Source: a virus. From it: a stretch of DNA of 24,665 bases. Made by a program: the position numbers and the translations under genes. Location of the stretch: IMG/VR virus record IMGVR_UViG_3300047202_000087, positions 1 through 24,665 of that record; one strand, given 5' to 3'. Below the pieces are notes generated by a model. It was not told where the DNA came from, ran no database searches, and worked only from the letters and a program-made list of their open reading frames with translations. Positions 15,984 to 22,902 of this stretch are shown one piece after another (position 1 is the first letter of the stretch; every line of letters begins with the position of its first letter).

Positions 15984-16547
15984 TTAATCCTGTAGTCTGT
16001 ATTGAGACCATAGGGACGTGGAAGAAGCACTTATATTGAGTGCCAAACATTCAAGCGCCAAATCATCCAGGATTAATTCTCTAATTGTGTTTACAGACGG
16101 ATTCGTCCAGACAAGAGTTGTTATTCCATTGGCAAAAGAAGATGTCACGGCAGAATTCTTGAGGTGGGAAGCAGCATCAAACCATTGCACTTCTCCTCTC
16201 GTCAGAACATTGAGAATAGTGGAAGTGGTGGCAGTGTTGCAACCATAATCATTTGAACCCAAAATCGAGACTTGAACGTTCGCCGAGGTGGAAGCGGCAA
16301 CTACACCCAAGGAAATAACGCCAATCTTCTTTCCCCCCACATAAAAGGGATAAGTCGTAGAGGCGGCATTCTTGGTAGGAAAACTCACCGGGTCAGTAGT
16401 CGAACCGATTCTTGTCCCAACTAAGTCAGTCGCCACTTTGTTAATTGCTCCTGCTTCCGTTCTTTGCAGGTTCAGGACACATCCAAAATAAACCCCGACC
16501 AATAGGACTCCGACAATCACCAAACAGATTTTTATTTTTTTATTCAT
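15984..16547 (-). CDS. Signal-peptide or membrane-anchored protein, Ser/Thr-rich
   Basis: 187 residues. The start MNKKIKICLVIVGVLLVGVYFGC is a basic end plus hydrophobic core. The Cys at 23 follows YFG, which is not a canonical lipobox, so a membrane anchor is more likely than a lipoprotein. The exported part is Ser/Thr/Ala-rich and beta-like (STTDPVSFPTKNAASTTYPF, GVVAASTSANVQVSILGSND) and ends ISASSTSLWSQYRLQD. It overlaps the upstream gene by ATGA. It pairs with the following gene in having an N-terminal anchor and an exported beta domain, though I see no close sequence identity. Function is unknown; a surface-displayed or virion decoration protein are the main options. Confidence 0.7.
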   Translation of the reverse strand: MNKKIKICLVIVGVLLVGVYFGCVLNLQRTEAGAINKVATDLVGTRIGSTTDPVSFPTKNAASTTYPFYVGGKKIGVISLGVVAASTSANVQVSILGSNDYGCNTATTSTILNVLTRGEVQWFDAASHLKNSAVTSSFANGITTLVWTNPSVNTIRELILDDLALECLALNISASSTSLWSQYRLQD

Positions 16548-16801
16548 ATGGCATCGTTAACTTTTTTTTTTAATTCTTCGACCCTTTTAAATTTAACTAA
16601 TTCCTTAAATCCCTGCTCAATTATTCCAAGAGCCATTCTATAGGCTCTTAAACTTGCTCCCAATTGTTCATTCGTCCCCTCGTAATCAAACCCATCAAAA
16701 GGATCCTCTCTAATAAAAGAATCAAAAACCTTTCTTATCGCTGACAATAAAATTGGATTATCGTTAAGCCGTTCTAACTCTTGTTTTTCGCCTTGATTCA
16801 T
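16544..16801 (-). CDS. Small helical protein between portal and membrane proteins
   Basis: 85 residues from the ATG at 16801 (MNQGEKQELERLNDNPILLSA). It is helical and charged (AIRKVFDSFIREDPFDGFDYEGTN, LGASLRAYRMALGIIEQGFKEL, KFKRVEELKKK). The frame is open to an ATG at 16843, but that would give an 80-base overlap with the 47-residue gene, so the shorter start is preferred, with low certainty. The stop overlaps the next start (ATGA). The 'LGASLRAYRMALGIIEQGFKEL' shape is common in small uncharacterised phage head-module proteins. Confidence 0.65.
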   Translation of the reverse strand: MNQGEKQELERLNDNPILLSAIRKVFDSFIREDPFDGFDYEGTNEQLGASLRAYRMALGIIEQGFKELVKFKRVEELKKKVNDAI

Positions 16802-16907
16802 GTTTTTTAAAAATCTTATCGTAATTTTTCCTATAATCATCACTTAATAAACTTCTCCTATTCGCCAACCTTACACTTTCTTCACTTATGTTTTTTACTC
16901 TTGCCAT
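16764..16907 (-). CDS. Small basic protein after the portal gene
   Basis: 47 residues: MARVKNISEESVRLANRRSL, then a basic helical tail ending KHESRRKTRVRTA. It starts 24 bases after the portal stop and overlaps the next gene in another frame. It is rich in Arg and Lys with no Cys. The opening MARVKNISEESV and the even use of polar residues look coding, but nothing identifies a function. Confidence 0.55.
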   Translation of the reverse strand: MARVKNISEESVRLANRRSLLSDDYRKNYDKIFKKHESRRKTRVRTA

Positions 16908-16930
16908 ATTTTTTTAAATGGCATTATCTT

Positions 16931-18730
16931 TTATGCCATTGCTCCTGCTGGTAATAATTCCTGCCCCACTGGTTGCGGGGGTGGAGCGAATTGAAACTTC
17001 TCTATTCCTGAAAAATCCATAGGAGACAATCCTGAATATTCAATAATTTCATTCCATGCCTTTGCCATTCCCGGCATCTGCATAATCTGCATAAACCCCT
17101 GGGGGTTGGAAAATACAAAACGGAAAATATTGACTATCTTTTCTGTCATGGCACCTAGATTTTTCTGTTTTCCCACAATATTGATACTTATTCTTACGGG
17201 TAGACCTTTCATTTCATCCTTAAGGATTTTAATAAAGTGTTTGTTTCCTTTCTTCTTAAAATTGTCCCTGGATTGCTGTTCAAACACCTGCACCATTTCA
17301 GGAGTCGGAGCAAGGCCGTCATTATCCAAAATATAGTTTATCTTAAAATTGTTCGTTTCAATTATCGCCAAATTATCGCCAATCTTTTGCAATTCCTCCA
17401 AATCAAGCGAAGCGAGAAATTCCTGACCCTTGACAATCTCTTTGACGATATAGGGAATAATCCAATCCCGATAAATTTCCTCCACGGATTTAGCATATTT
17501 CCCCTTTCGGTATTCGTGAAGTGAAAGTCCTTGCTGAACTTGTAATTGAAGAGATGCAAACGGTGTTCCTGAAACCGGCTCTTTTCCCATAGTTGGATCA
17601 TAAGCCGAACCTGTGCTTTTAGCGTGTTCTTCCATTGCCTGTTCCCACTGCACAAAAGGAACAAGGTTTCGGGGATAAGTGTCAAGTTGCTCCACGTCTT
17701 TTCTTTCATCCACCACGAGGAACTCAAGGTTATCCATATCTTTTACTCCTGTGGGATGGCGGGCAACTATTCCCTTATCAGTAGTTTTTAAGATGATTTT
17801 AGAAGCGGCATCAAGCATTTCCTTCATCCTAATTTCGCCGTAATTCACCCAAACTTGCGGGCCAAAAAGTTCCTCTGCTCCACCCATTCCAAGTGCTCTG
17901 TTATAAAAACGATCCCTTTTGACAAACTTAATAGGAAGTTCTTTTTCTCTTTTTGCATAGAGAATCACTCCCTTGTTTCCGTTTTTTGTCCGTTTCGTAT
18001 TGTCAAGAATAATAATCTGCATTTGCAGGCTAAATTTATCATTGTCTTCGCCAAGATATCTATTGGGCAATACTCCGTGAATTTCAAAAACCTCTATGTA
18101 GTTTCCGGTAGTTCTGCTTTGCGTTCCTTGTGCATCTTTCTTCCATGCATTTGCCAAAGTAACAGCTTCTTCCAAAGTATGAGTTGCGCCATTTGCCGGT
18201 TCTCCCCATCCCTTGTCATCCATTTCCAGAAGTTCTGATGGATTATAAAAAAGTTTAATTCCTAATGGAGCGGATAAGATATCCATTTGGTCGCAAAAAG
18301 CGAGACTTTGCAAGGGAATTACTTCTAATTTCCCATTGACATTTTTGGCCAATGCTCCTCCAAAGTCTATCTTTTCTTCTTTAAGTTCATCAAAGAAAGT
18401 GTCCAAGTCGTTTTCTTTGGTAAAAACCTCATCGTGGTATTTCTTTACCAAGAACGACAGATAGTATTTATCTTTATCGTCTATGTATAAAACAATATCT
18501 TTGACATCAATATCTTCAGCTCTGTATTGCAGATTCAGTATCGGCCTTATTATGTTTTTAAAGGGCTTTTCGTCTGAGTGTTTTTTGAAGAAACGGGAAT
18601 TCTTGTAGAAAATAGTCTTCTTGATATGGTCTCGCATATTGAAATCCAAATCGTCAAGAATCGTAACAGGAAGCATATATGCAGTCTGTTCTTGCACAAC
18701 ATAATCGAAAATGTTCTGCTTTGTTTCCAT
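16931..18730 (-). CDS. Portal protein
   Basis: 599 residues. It is the ring at the head vertex through which DNA is packaged and ejected. Seen here: an N-terminal helical part (IRPILNLQYRAEDIDVKDI), an alpha/beta core with FDELKEEKIDFGGALAKNVNGKLEVIPLQSLAFCDQ (the 'G..a.k..g...v.pl..' portal signature), a ring-type helix region (YGEIRMKEMLDAASKI), SGTPFASLQLQVQQGLSLHEYRKGKYAKSVEEIYRDWI (stem and tunnel-loop helices), and a Pro-rich, disordered C-terminus (FAPPPQPVGQELLPAG). Length and order fit large portals of short-tailed phages. It lies downstream of the terminase block and upstream of scaffold and capsid. A Phe/Gln-rich C-terminal section (GFMQIMQMPGM) may be the barrel. Identification rests on the pattern and synteny. 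Confidence 0.85.
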   Translation of the reverse strand: METKQNIFDYVVQEQTAYMLPVTILDDLDFNMRDHIKKTIFYKNSRFFKKHSDEKPFKNIIRPILNLQYRAEDIDVKDIVLYIDDKDKYYLSFLVKKYHDEVFTKENDLDTFFDELKEEKIDFGGALAKNVNGKLEVIPLQSLAFCDQMDILSAPLGIKLFYNPSELLEMDDKGWGEPANGATHTLEEAVTLANAWKKDAQGTQSRTTGNYIEVFEIHGVLPNRYLGEDNDKFSLQMQIIILDNTKRTKNGNKGVILYAKREKELPIKFVKRDRFYNRALGMGGAEELFGPQVWVNYGEIRMKEMLDAASKIILKTTDKGIVARHPTGVKDMDNLEFLVVDERKDVEQLDTYPRNLVPFVQWEQAMEEHAKSTGSAYDPTMGKEPVSGTPFASLQLQVQQGLSLHEYRKGKYAKSVEEIYRDWIIPYIVKEIVKGQEFLASLDLEELQKIGDNLAIIETNNFKINYILDNDGLAPTPEMVQVFEQQSRDNFKKKGNKHFIKILKDEMKGLPVRISINIVGKQKNLGAMTEKIVNIFRFVFSNPQGFMQIMQMPGMAKAWNEIIEYSGLSPMDFSGIEKFQFAPPPQPVGQELLPAGAMA

Positions 18731-18736
18731 TAAAAA

Positions 18737-19060
18737 CTATTTAAGTAATAATGTTAAAAGCTTTGCAGTGGCTAATCTGTTTAGTTTGCTTCCTCTCGTG
18801 AATTTCCTTACCTGAAACCCGCTTAAAAACCTTTCCGCTTTCTGTTTTCCTTTCTGCAAGATTATATTTCCTTTCAGAATCTTTAATGCCTTTGGGATTT
18901 CAATTCCCTTACAGGCTTCAAAGGGAGTGTTTCCTTCACCCTTGTAATCAACGCCTCCGACACTCAAAGTCGCCAGATAATTATCTGTCGCAAGTTTGGA
19001 AACTTTTTTAGACACTTTTTTGGCTTTTAATATCTTTTTAACTTTTTTTGCTTTCGCCAT
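18737..19060 (-). CDS. Lysine-rich small protein, first gene of the portal block
   Basis: 107 residues. Residues 1-22 are strongly basic (AKAKKVKKILKAKKVSKKV). Residues 27-60 form a small beta-type unit (YLATLSVGGVDYKGEGNTPFEACKGIEIPK), and the C-terminus is basic again (GKQKAERFLSGFQVRKFTRG). I recognise the middle as a pattern of small phage proteins placed just before the portal, function unknown; a nucleic-acid-binding role is suggested by the charge only. It starts about 20 bases after the T run of the hairpin at 19079-19114, and no Shine-Dalgarno is present. Confidence 0.7.
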   Translation of the reverse strand: MAKAKKVKKILKAKKVSKKVSKLATDNYLATLSVGGVDYKGEGNTPFEACKGIEIPKALKILKGNIILQKGKQKAERFLSGFQVRKFTRGSKLNRLATAKLLTLLLK

Positions 19061-19078
19061 TGTAATAGATTTTTACTA

Positions 19079-19114
19079 ATAATAAAAACGGGCTCCCCTT
19101 TTTTGGGAGTCCGT
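19079..19114 (-). terminator. Intrinsic terminator or leader attenuator before the portal block
   Basis: On the minus strand ACGGACTCCC and GGGAGCCCGT can pair (9 of 10 positions, one A-C mismatch) around a 7-base A-rich loop, and are followed by TTTTTATTATT. That is the layout of a rho-independent terminator for the upstream transcript. The next ATG is only about 20 bases further, too close for a promoter in between, so the portal block must be made by readthrough, antitermination, or a promoter upstream of this hairpin. Confidence 0.7.
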
Positions 19115-19142
19115 ATGTTTCAATATATGGGACTTTGATTTA

Positions 19143-19175
19143 ACTATACAAAGAAAAATAAAAAATGCAAGTCAA
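19143..19175 (-). promoter_or_regulatory. Candidate promoter upstream of the portal block
   Basis: Minus-strand TTGACT (19170-19175) and TATAGT (19143-19148) resemble -35 and -10 boxes, but the 21-base spacer is too long for a housekeeping sigma factor. A TTGCAT at 19165-19170 gives a 16-base spacer but a weak -35 match. The spacer is T-rich. If used, the transcript would start near 19136 and carry the hairpin at 19079-19114 in its leader. Confidence 0.3.
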
Positions 19176-19184
19176 TGTGGATAA
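19176..19184 (-). promoter_or_regulatory. Perfect DnaA-box 9-mer
   Basis: TTATCCACA on the minus strand matches the bacterial DnaA-box consensus exactly. It abuts the stop codon of the gene at 19185 and is followed by an A/T-rich stretch. A single box is not an origin, and similar 8-of-9 matches occur inside genes here, so it could be chance. Confidence 0.3.
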
Positions 19185-19385
19185 CTATTTCTTTTCAAAT
19201 ATTTCTTCTTCAACTGTCCGCCATTCAAATTTTATATTGGGATTAAACTTTGCCCTATGAACTGACAATGAGCCGACAAACTCGTCGCTAAATAACCGTT
19301 CCCACTTATCTTCAAATTGGCACCATTTTAAAAACATTTTTACTCTTTCAGGTTCAAGGTAAATTGGTATCTTGTTATCTGGCAT
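19185..19385 (-). CDS. Small hypothetical protein, end of the terminase block
   Basis: 66 residues (MPDNKIPIYLEPERVKMFLKW ... WRTVEEEIFEKK). It is acidic and aromatic-rich with one Cys. It overlaps the previous gene by 11 bases and is the last gene before the regulatory gap. The opening 'IPIYLEPERVKMFLKW' resembles a short ribbon-like segment plus helix, but no family is recognised. Confidence 0.55.
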   Translation of the reverse strand: MPDNKIPIYLEPERVKMFLKWCQFEDKWERLFSDEFVGSLSVHRAKFNPNIKFEWRTVEEEIFEKK

Positions 19386-19581
19386 ATTTTTTTCTACAAA
19401 TCTTATGTGTCGGTTCCAAAATCATCTCTCCACTATACCTATCTTTCTTTTTCCTATAAGTTATCGCCTGTCCCTCGCTCACCCAGACTTCTTCCCCGCA
19501 AAAAGGACAGATACCGACACTTGTTCTTTCTATCACCTTGGTTCTTACATAGACTTTGCCGTCTATTATTTTAAACTTCAT
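19375..19581 (-). CDS. Small zinc-ribbon-like protein
   Basis: 68 residues. It opens with beta-type sequence (KFKIIDGKVYVRTKVIERT), then CPFCGEEVWVSEGQ, a classical Cys-x2-Cys knuckle with Gly after it, and a later Cys-Arg-Lys-Lys near the C-terminus. Only three cysteines plus a histidine (THKIC) are available, which fits a CCHC or CCCH zinc site. It overlaps the glycosyltransferase-like gene by 11 bases. A nucleic-acid-binding or protein-interaction role is inferred. Confidence 0.6.
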   Translation of the reverse strand: MKFKIIDGKVYVRTKVIERTSVGICPFCGEEVWVSEGQAITYRKKKDRYSGEMILEPTHKICRKKYAR

Positions 19582-20137
19582 AATATTTTACCATCTTTCT
19601 TATGTGGCCCAATCTTAAACTCGAATCACACCACAATTTGATTCCTGCTTCACTTAATCTCTGTCCAAAACTTATGTCTTCTCCTTGCACTATATCTCCC
19701 TCTCTGATATTACTAAAGGGATTTGAAGGAAGTTTATCATAAACTCTTTTGGATATGCCAAGGAATCCTCCTCCACAAGCCCCAATTTCATTCACTCCTT
19801 CTTTGGGCTTAACAAACTTATAATCATACTTTCCCATTTCAAAGATAGCAGGAATCATTTTCGGTTCTTTCCCTATGAGATAAATTCCTGTAACAACATC
19901 ATGGTCTTCTAAGAGTTTTTCAACCCTCGCCACTTGTTCAGGGGTAAAAACTAAATCACTGTCTATGAACAAAAGGTCTTCTGTCTTCATTCTTGCTTGC
20001 TCATAAATCCTGTTTCTGTTATCCGGTAAACTTGGCCCCTGCCAAGTAATCCATTCGTATTTGGGTAAGTTAAGAATTGATTGGACAAACTCCCAATGAA
20101 CAAAAGCATTATTATTCACAATTGTTCCTATTATCAT
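19571..20137 (-). CDS. GT-A-type glycosyltransferase-like protein
   Basis: 188 residues. It starts with a short strand (MIIGTIVNNNAF) and has RNRIYEQARMKTEDLLFIDSD: the DSD at 59-61 is the DXD motif that binds metal and nucleotide-sugar in GT-A folds. GACGGGF at 119-125 and QGEDISFGQRLSEAGIKLWCDSS (Glu-Asp at 153-154, His at 178) follow as expected for the acceptor-side loop, catalytic base and metal ligand. It is shorter than cellular GT2 enzymes, with no membrane segment, so it may be a minimal enzyme. It overlaps the TerL stop by ATGA and so is packaged with the terminase operon. Substrate is unknown: host cell-surface glycan, virion protein or DNA base are all possible. Confidence 0.75.
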   Translation of the reverse strand: MIIGTIVNNNAFVHWEFVQSILNLPKYEWITWQGPSLPDNRNRIYEQARMKTEDLLFIDSDLVFTPEQVARVEKLLEDHDVVTGIYLIGKEPKMIPAIFEMGKYDYKFVKPKEGVNEIGACGGGFLGISKRVYDKLPSNPFSNIREGDIVQGEDISFGQRLSEAGIKLWCDSSLRLGHIRKMVKYYEV

Positions 20138-21528
20138 ATTGCTGGGTTCCCCCTTGATTCTCTTCTAATTGGAAAATTATAAAATGGTTCTTTTGCTATT
20201 TGGTCTTGATACGCAGTTGCATCCAGAACATCGTCATTCTTTCCAAAGGGGAAATTAAACTCTTCTTCTTCCAATGCCGCGCACTGACCTTTAATGTGCC
20301 TTATTGAACCGCTTGCGTAACGGGGAATAATGGCTCTTATCCGTATTTCTTTATTTACTTGAAAATGTTTTAGTTCAACTATTGGCAGAAACTTATTCCT
20401 TTTCTTTTGTTCTCCATCAAGAAAAGGTTTCAGTCCATCGGTGTATGCTGTTTTTTCTATGCCTATGGAAGTATAATGTCTTTTGTTTTGCAAAGAGAAT
20501 AGTGTATCAACCAATTCATCTGCGTTTAATCTTACCCGCCAAGCCCTCAAGTTCCAAAAGTTTTCTTTATCCACTTCATTATCGCAGAATCCACAGTAAT
20601 CGGCTTGGTCTTTTTTGGAAAGAGCGGTGTCAATGGTCAGATATTTATTAGTGCTTCTTTTCTCCAATTCTTCTTCAGTGATGTATTTATACCATTCCGG
20701 CTTGAATTCCTGCTTTTCGGTTAAGATGGGCGAACCCTGATATAGTGCAGACCAATCATAAGGGCCGATTGTATTTCTTATTCCTTCAAGAACACTTAAA
20801 TCATATCTTCCGGGCCACAGTGCCTCGCCTTGGGCAGAAATAGCCGGAAAATGAATTACCTTGCACCTTTTTGAAAGTTCCTCATTTTTGAGTATTCTTC
20901 CCACTAAATCGTCAATATGCCATCTTGTTGCGATAACCACAATAACCGCATTTGGCTCAAGCCGGGTGTAAGCAGTTGAAGTAAAAAATTGCCATATTTT
21001 ATTACGATAGACTTCACTTTCTGCTTCTTCCCTGTTTTTGATTGGATCATCAAATAACAAAATGTTAGCCCCTCTTCCCGTAATGGCCCCTCCCACTCCG
21101 ACAGAAGTATAACTTCCGCCTGCTTGAGTTTTCCACTTCGCTTTAGCTTGTTCGTCTTCTTTAAGCCTAACATCAAAGATAAGTTTATATGCTTCGTCGT
21201 TTATTAAAGAACGAGCCTTGCTTCCAAAATCCTGCGCCAATTCTCCCGAATAGGAAACGGTTATTATTTCTTTGCCGGGATTTCTTCCAAGATACCAAAT
21301 AGGGAAAAGTATCGAACATTGCTCTGATTTACCGTGCCGGGGAGGAACTACAATTATTAAAACTTTATAATCCCTGTCGCCATATTTCTCAATCTTCTCC
21401 AGTTCATCGGCAATAACTTCGTGATGCCAATTCGGTTTGTAATTCGGCTCAACAATAATAGCAAAATCAAGAAGATGATATTTTCCTAATTGGAGTAGAT
21501 TTTTTTTCTCTTCGTTTGAGAAGTTCAT
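20134..21528 (-). CDS. terL: Terminase large subunit
   Basis: 464 residues; motor and nuclease that cuts and pumps DNA into the prohead. ATPase: Walker A PPRHGKSE at 62-69, Walker B ILLFDD at 156-161, and the coupling motif ATRWH at 200-204. Nuclease (RNase H fold): TIDTALS with Asp at 300, GIEKTAY with Glu at 358, and DDVLDATAY with Asp at 432, 433 and 436. All key residues are present. The N-terminal 'KPNWHHEVIADELEKIE' also fits the family. The ATG at 21528 lies 62 bases inside terS, and no later Met precedes the ATPase core. No Shine-Dalgarno is seen. The length is normal for the family. Confidence 0.97.
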   Translation of the reverse strand: MNFSNEEKKNLLQLGKYHLLDFAIIVEPNYKPNWHHEVIADELEKIEKYGDRDYKVLIIVVPPRHGKSEQCSILFPIWYLGRNPGKEIITVSYSGELAQDFGSKARSLINDEAYKLIFDVRLKEDEQAKAKWKTQAGGSYTSVGVGGAITGRGANILLFDDPIKNREEAESEVYRNKIWQFFTSTAYTRLEPNAVIVVIATRWHIDDLVGRILKNEELSKRCKVIHFPAISAQGEALWPGRYDLSVLEGIRNTIGPYDWSALYQGSPILTEKQEFKPEWYKYITEEELEKRSTNKYLTIDTALSKKDQADYCGFCDNEVDKENFWNLRAWRVRLNADELVDTLFSLQNKRHYTSIGIEKTAYTDGLKPFLDGEQKKRNKFLPIVELKHFQVNKEIRIRAIIPRYASGSIRHIKGQCAALEEEEFNFPFGKNDDVLDATAYQDQIAKEPFYNFPIRRESRGNPAI

Positions 21529-21790
21529 TTAGTTGTTCTTCTGATAATTGTTCTTCGGTTTTAACATCTGCCCTTATATCTAATGGCGGTCTTCCTTCCA
21601 GCATCTGCCAAGCCAAATCTCTATTTTCTTTGACAAAATGCTCTACAAACGCCTGCATATCTTCAGGGTGTTCTTCAAGCCATTCTCTTACCCGTTCTTT
21701 TATTGTCTTTCCTTTTGGTCTTCCTGCCGGATTTCTAATCTCTCCTTTCTTGGCTGGCCTTAGATTTTTCAAACTCTTTTTGTTAATCAT
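21467..21790 (-). CDS. terS: Terminase small subunit-like protein
   Basis: 107 residues directly before terL. RPAKKGEIRNPAGRPKGKT at the N-terminus is the 'NP.GRPKG' motif of DUF5681-type proteins, often encoded before terminase large subunits, and gives a basic DNA-contacting arm. The rest is helical (IKERVREWLEEHPEDMQAFVEHF, LAWQMLEGRPP) with an acidic middle and a basic C-terminus. It overlaps terL by 62 bases in another frame. The small subunit would recognise the packaging site and load the large subunit. The exact family is inferred from motif and position. Confidence 0.75.
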   Translation of the reverse strand: MINKKSLKNLRPAKKGEIRNPAGRPKGKTIKERVREWLEEHPEDMQAFVEHFVKENRDLAWQMLEGRPPLDIRADVKTEEQLSEEQLNELLKRREKKSTPIRKISSS

Positions 21791-21804
21791 AACTATTTCT
21801 TATC

Positions 21805-22014
21805 TTATTTTTGATTTTCCTCCAAAACTTTTAATACTAATTCCTTGCACTCTTTGCACAATATCTTCTTCTGTTCCTGCCAAACACTTTGCGGGCCTTG
21901 TTTCTTGTCTGGGGTAAAGAAAATTTTTTGTTCCGCATATTGAAGATTAACCGCTTCCTTGATGTCGGGAATTTCTTTTCCGCAATCTATTTTATCACAA
22001 TAAAACTTTATCAT
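21805..22014 (-). CDS. Small Cys-rich protein before terS
   Basis: 69 residues. It has CDKIDCGKEI near the N-terminus and CKECKEL near the C-terminus, a pair of Cys pairs that could form a zinc ribbon, with a beta-type middle (AVNLQYAEQKIFFTP). Its start may overlap the stop of the 19-residue ORF at 22011-22070 (ATGA). No family is assigned. Confidence 0.6.
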   Translation of the reverse strand: MIKFYCDKIDCGKEIPDIKEAVNLQYAEQKIFFTPDKKQGPQSVWQEQKKILCKECKELVLKVLEENQK

Positions 22015-22070
22015 ATTTCTTTTGATAATACTTCCTTTATTAAATCGTTTGGGTCTATATAATCGTCCAT
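22011..22070 (-). CDS. Possible 19-residue ORF
   Basis: MDDYIDPNDLIKEVLSKEI, acidic. It has AGGAAG about 11 bases ahead of the ATG and ends in an ATGA overlap with the next gene, which favours translation. The size is too small to be sure; it may be a leader that couples translation to the next gene. Confidence 0.4.
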   Translation of the reverse strand: MDDYIDPNDLIKEVLSKEI

Positions 22071-22090
22071 ATATTTTATCTTCCTTATTT

Positions 22091-22351
22091 TTATTTTTTT
22101 AATAATTTAAATGGTCTTTGTGAATAATCAGACAAAAATTCATCATCATCCATTTCTGTTCTAAATCCAAACATATTACAACCAAATGGTATATCAAAAT
22201 CATCTCCTGAAAAACACCTTTTGGTATGTTCTACCACAAATTCATTATATCTATCTTCATTTAATCCAACCCAATCAACCGGAGAATATTTACTAAGTGC
22301 CGCCATTTCTAAACACTTTTTACAATAAATTTGAAATCTGTTATTTGCCAT
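22091..22351 (-). CDS. Small hypothetical protein with CKKC motif
   Basis: 86 residues. CKKCLEMAAL near the N-terminus, then HTKRCFSG and FGCNMFGFRTEMDDDEF. Four cysteines and a histidine could make a zinc site. The C-terminus is basic (RPFKLLKK). No known family recognised. It lies in the cluster of small genes leading to the terminase. Confidence 0.6.
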   Translation of the reverse strand: MANNRFQIYCKKCLEMAALSKYSPVDWVGLNEDRYNEFVVEHTKRCFSGDDFDIPFGCNMFGFRTEMDDDEFLSDYSQRPFKLLKK

Positions 22352-22400
22352 ATATCACAATTCTTTGCTTAATACCTTTTTTGGATACTATCATTTTCCT

Positions 22401-22679
22401 TTAAAGAGCATATCTGATACCCGACATATAAAGATAATGTTCCATTGGTATCCAACATTTCACCTTGAAATTGTGGAAGGTTGTAGTGCTGTCCGCTTTT
22501 TCAAAAAGATGTTCTTTGACTTCGCATATTTGATTAAGGGGCAAATCAAAATTAATTCCCGTTTGTATTCTTTGGTTTCGTTCTCCTTCAATATGTCCAA
22601 TCATAAGAAAAATAAATATTACCAAAGCCCAAAAAATTGCCCACATACCACTATCTACTATTTTTATTTTCTCTTCCAT
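22401..22679 (-). CDS. Single-pass membrane protein, 92 residues
   Basis: From ATG at 22679: MEEKIKIVDSG, a hydrophobic stretch MWAIFWALVIFIFLMIG at about 12-28, then a polar domain with two cysteines (NQICEVKEHL and KVKCWIP), ending GIRYAL. The topology is probably N-in. The frame extends upstream to 22739, but that part overlaps the previous gene; the 22679 start keeps the overlap to 16 bases and gives a sensible N-terminus. The polar C-terminal part would face outside. Candidate functions include superinfection exclusion; none is shown by sequence. Confidence 0.6.
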   Translation of the reverse strand: MEEKIKIVDSGMWAIFWALVIFIFLMIGHIEGERNQRIQTGINFDLPLNQICEVKEHLFEKADSTTTFHNFKVKCWIPMEHYLYMSGIRYAL

Positions 22680-22840
22680 ACAGACTTCTCTTTTTTTTGG
22701 AGAAGTAATTCTATTTTTGAAAACCACCACTCGGCACAATCTTTAAGACTATGATGTTGCATAACACCAGTTTTTTTAGATATACTTGTAGCAAACTCTT
22801 TCCACTCCTCCTCTAACCTCTTTTTTGTTTCTGGGGTCAT
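22664..22840 (-). CDS. Small helical protein, 58 residues
   Basis: MTPETKKRLEEEWKEFATSI and KDCAEWWFSKIELLLQKKEK: charged, helical, one cysteine, two adjacent tryptophans. It overlaps the start of the next gene by 16 bases. 'TPETKKRLEEEW' and 'AEWWFSKIE' look coding. The end of this gene also contains a hairpin (ACTTCTC and GAGAAGT at 22684-22706), perhaps affecting the next start. No family recognised. Confidence 0.55.
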   Translation of the reverse strand: MTPETKKRLEEEWKEFATSISKKTGVMQHHSLKDCAEWWFSKIELLLQKKEKSVWKRK

Positions 22841-22902
22841 AGGGTTATTTGAACTCTGTATAATCTAATAATTTTAAATTTCTTAAATGTTCTCTTAACT
22901 TT

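Noticed and set aside
19176-19184. Replication origin at the DnaA-box match
   Set aside because: Only one perfect box and no clustered repeats or replication gene nearby, so it is kept only as a possible site.
22684-22706. ACTTCTC/GAGAAGT hairpin as a terminator
   Set aside because: No T run follows on the minus strand, and it lies within coding sequence just before the next start.
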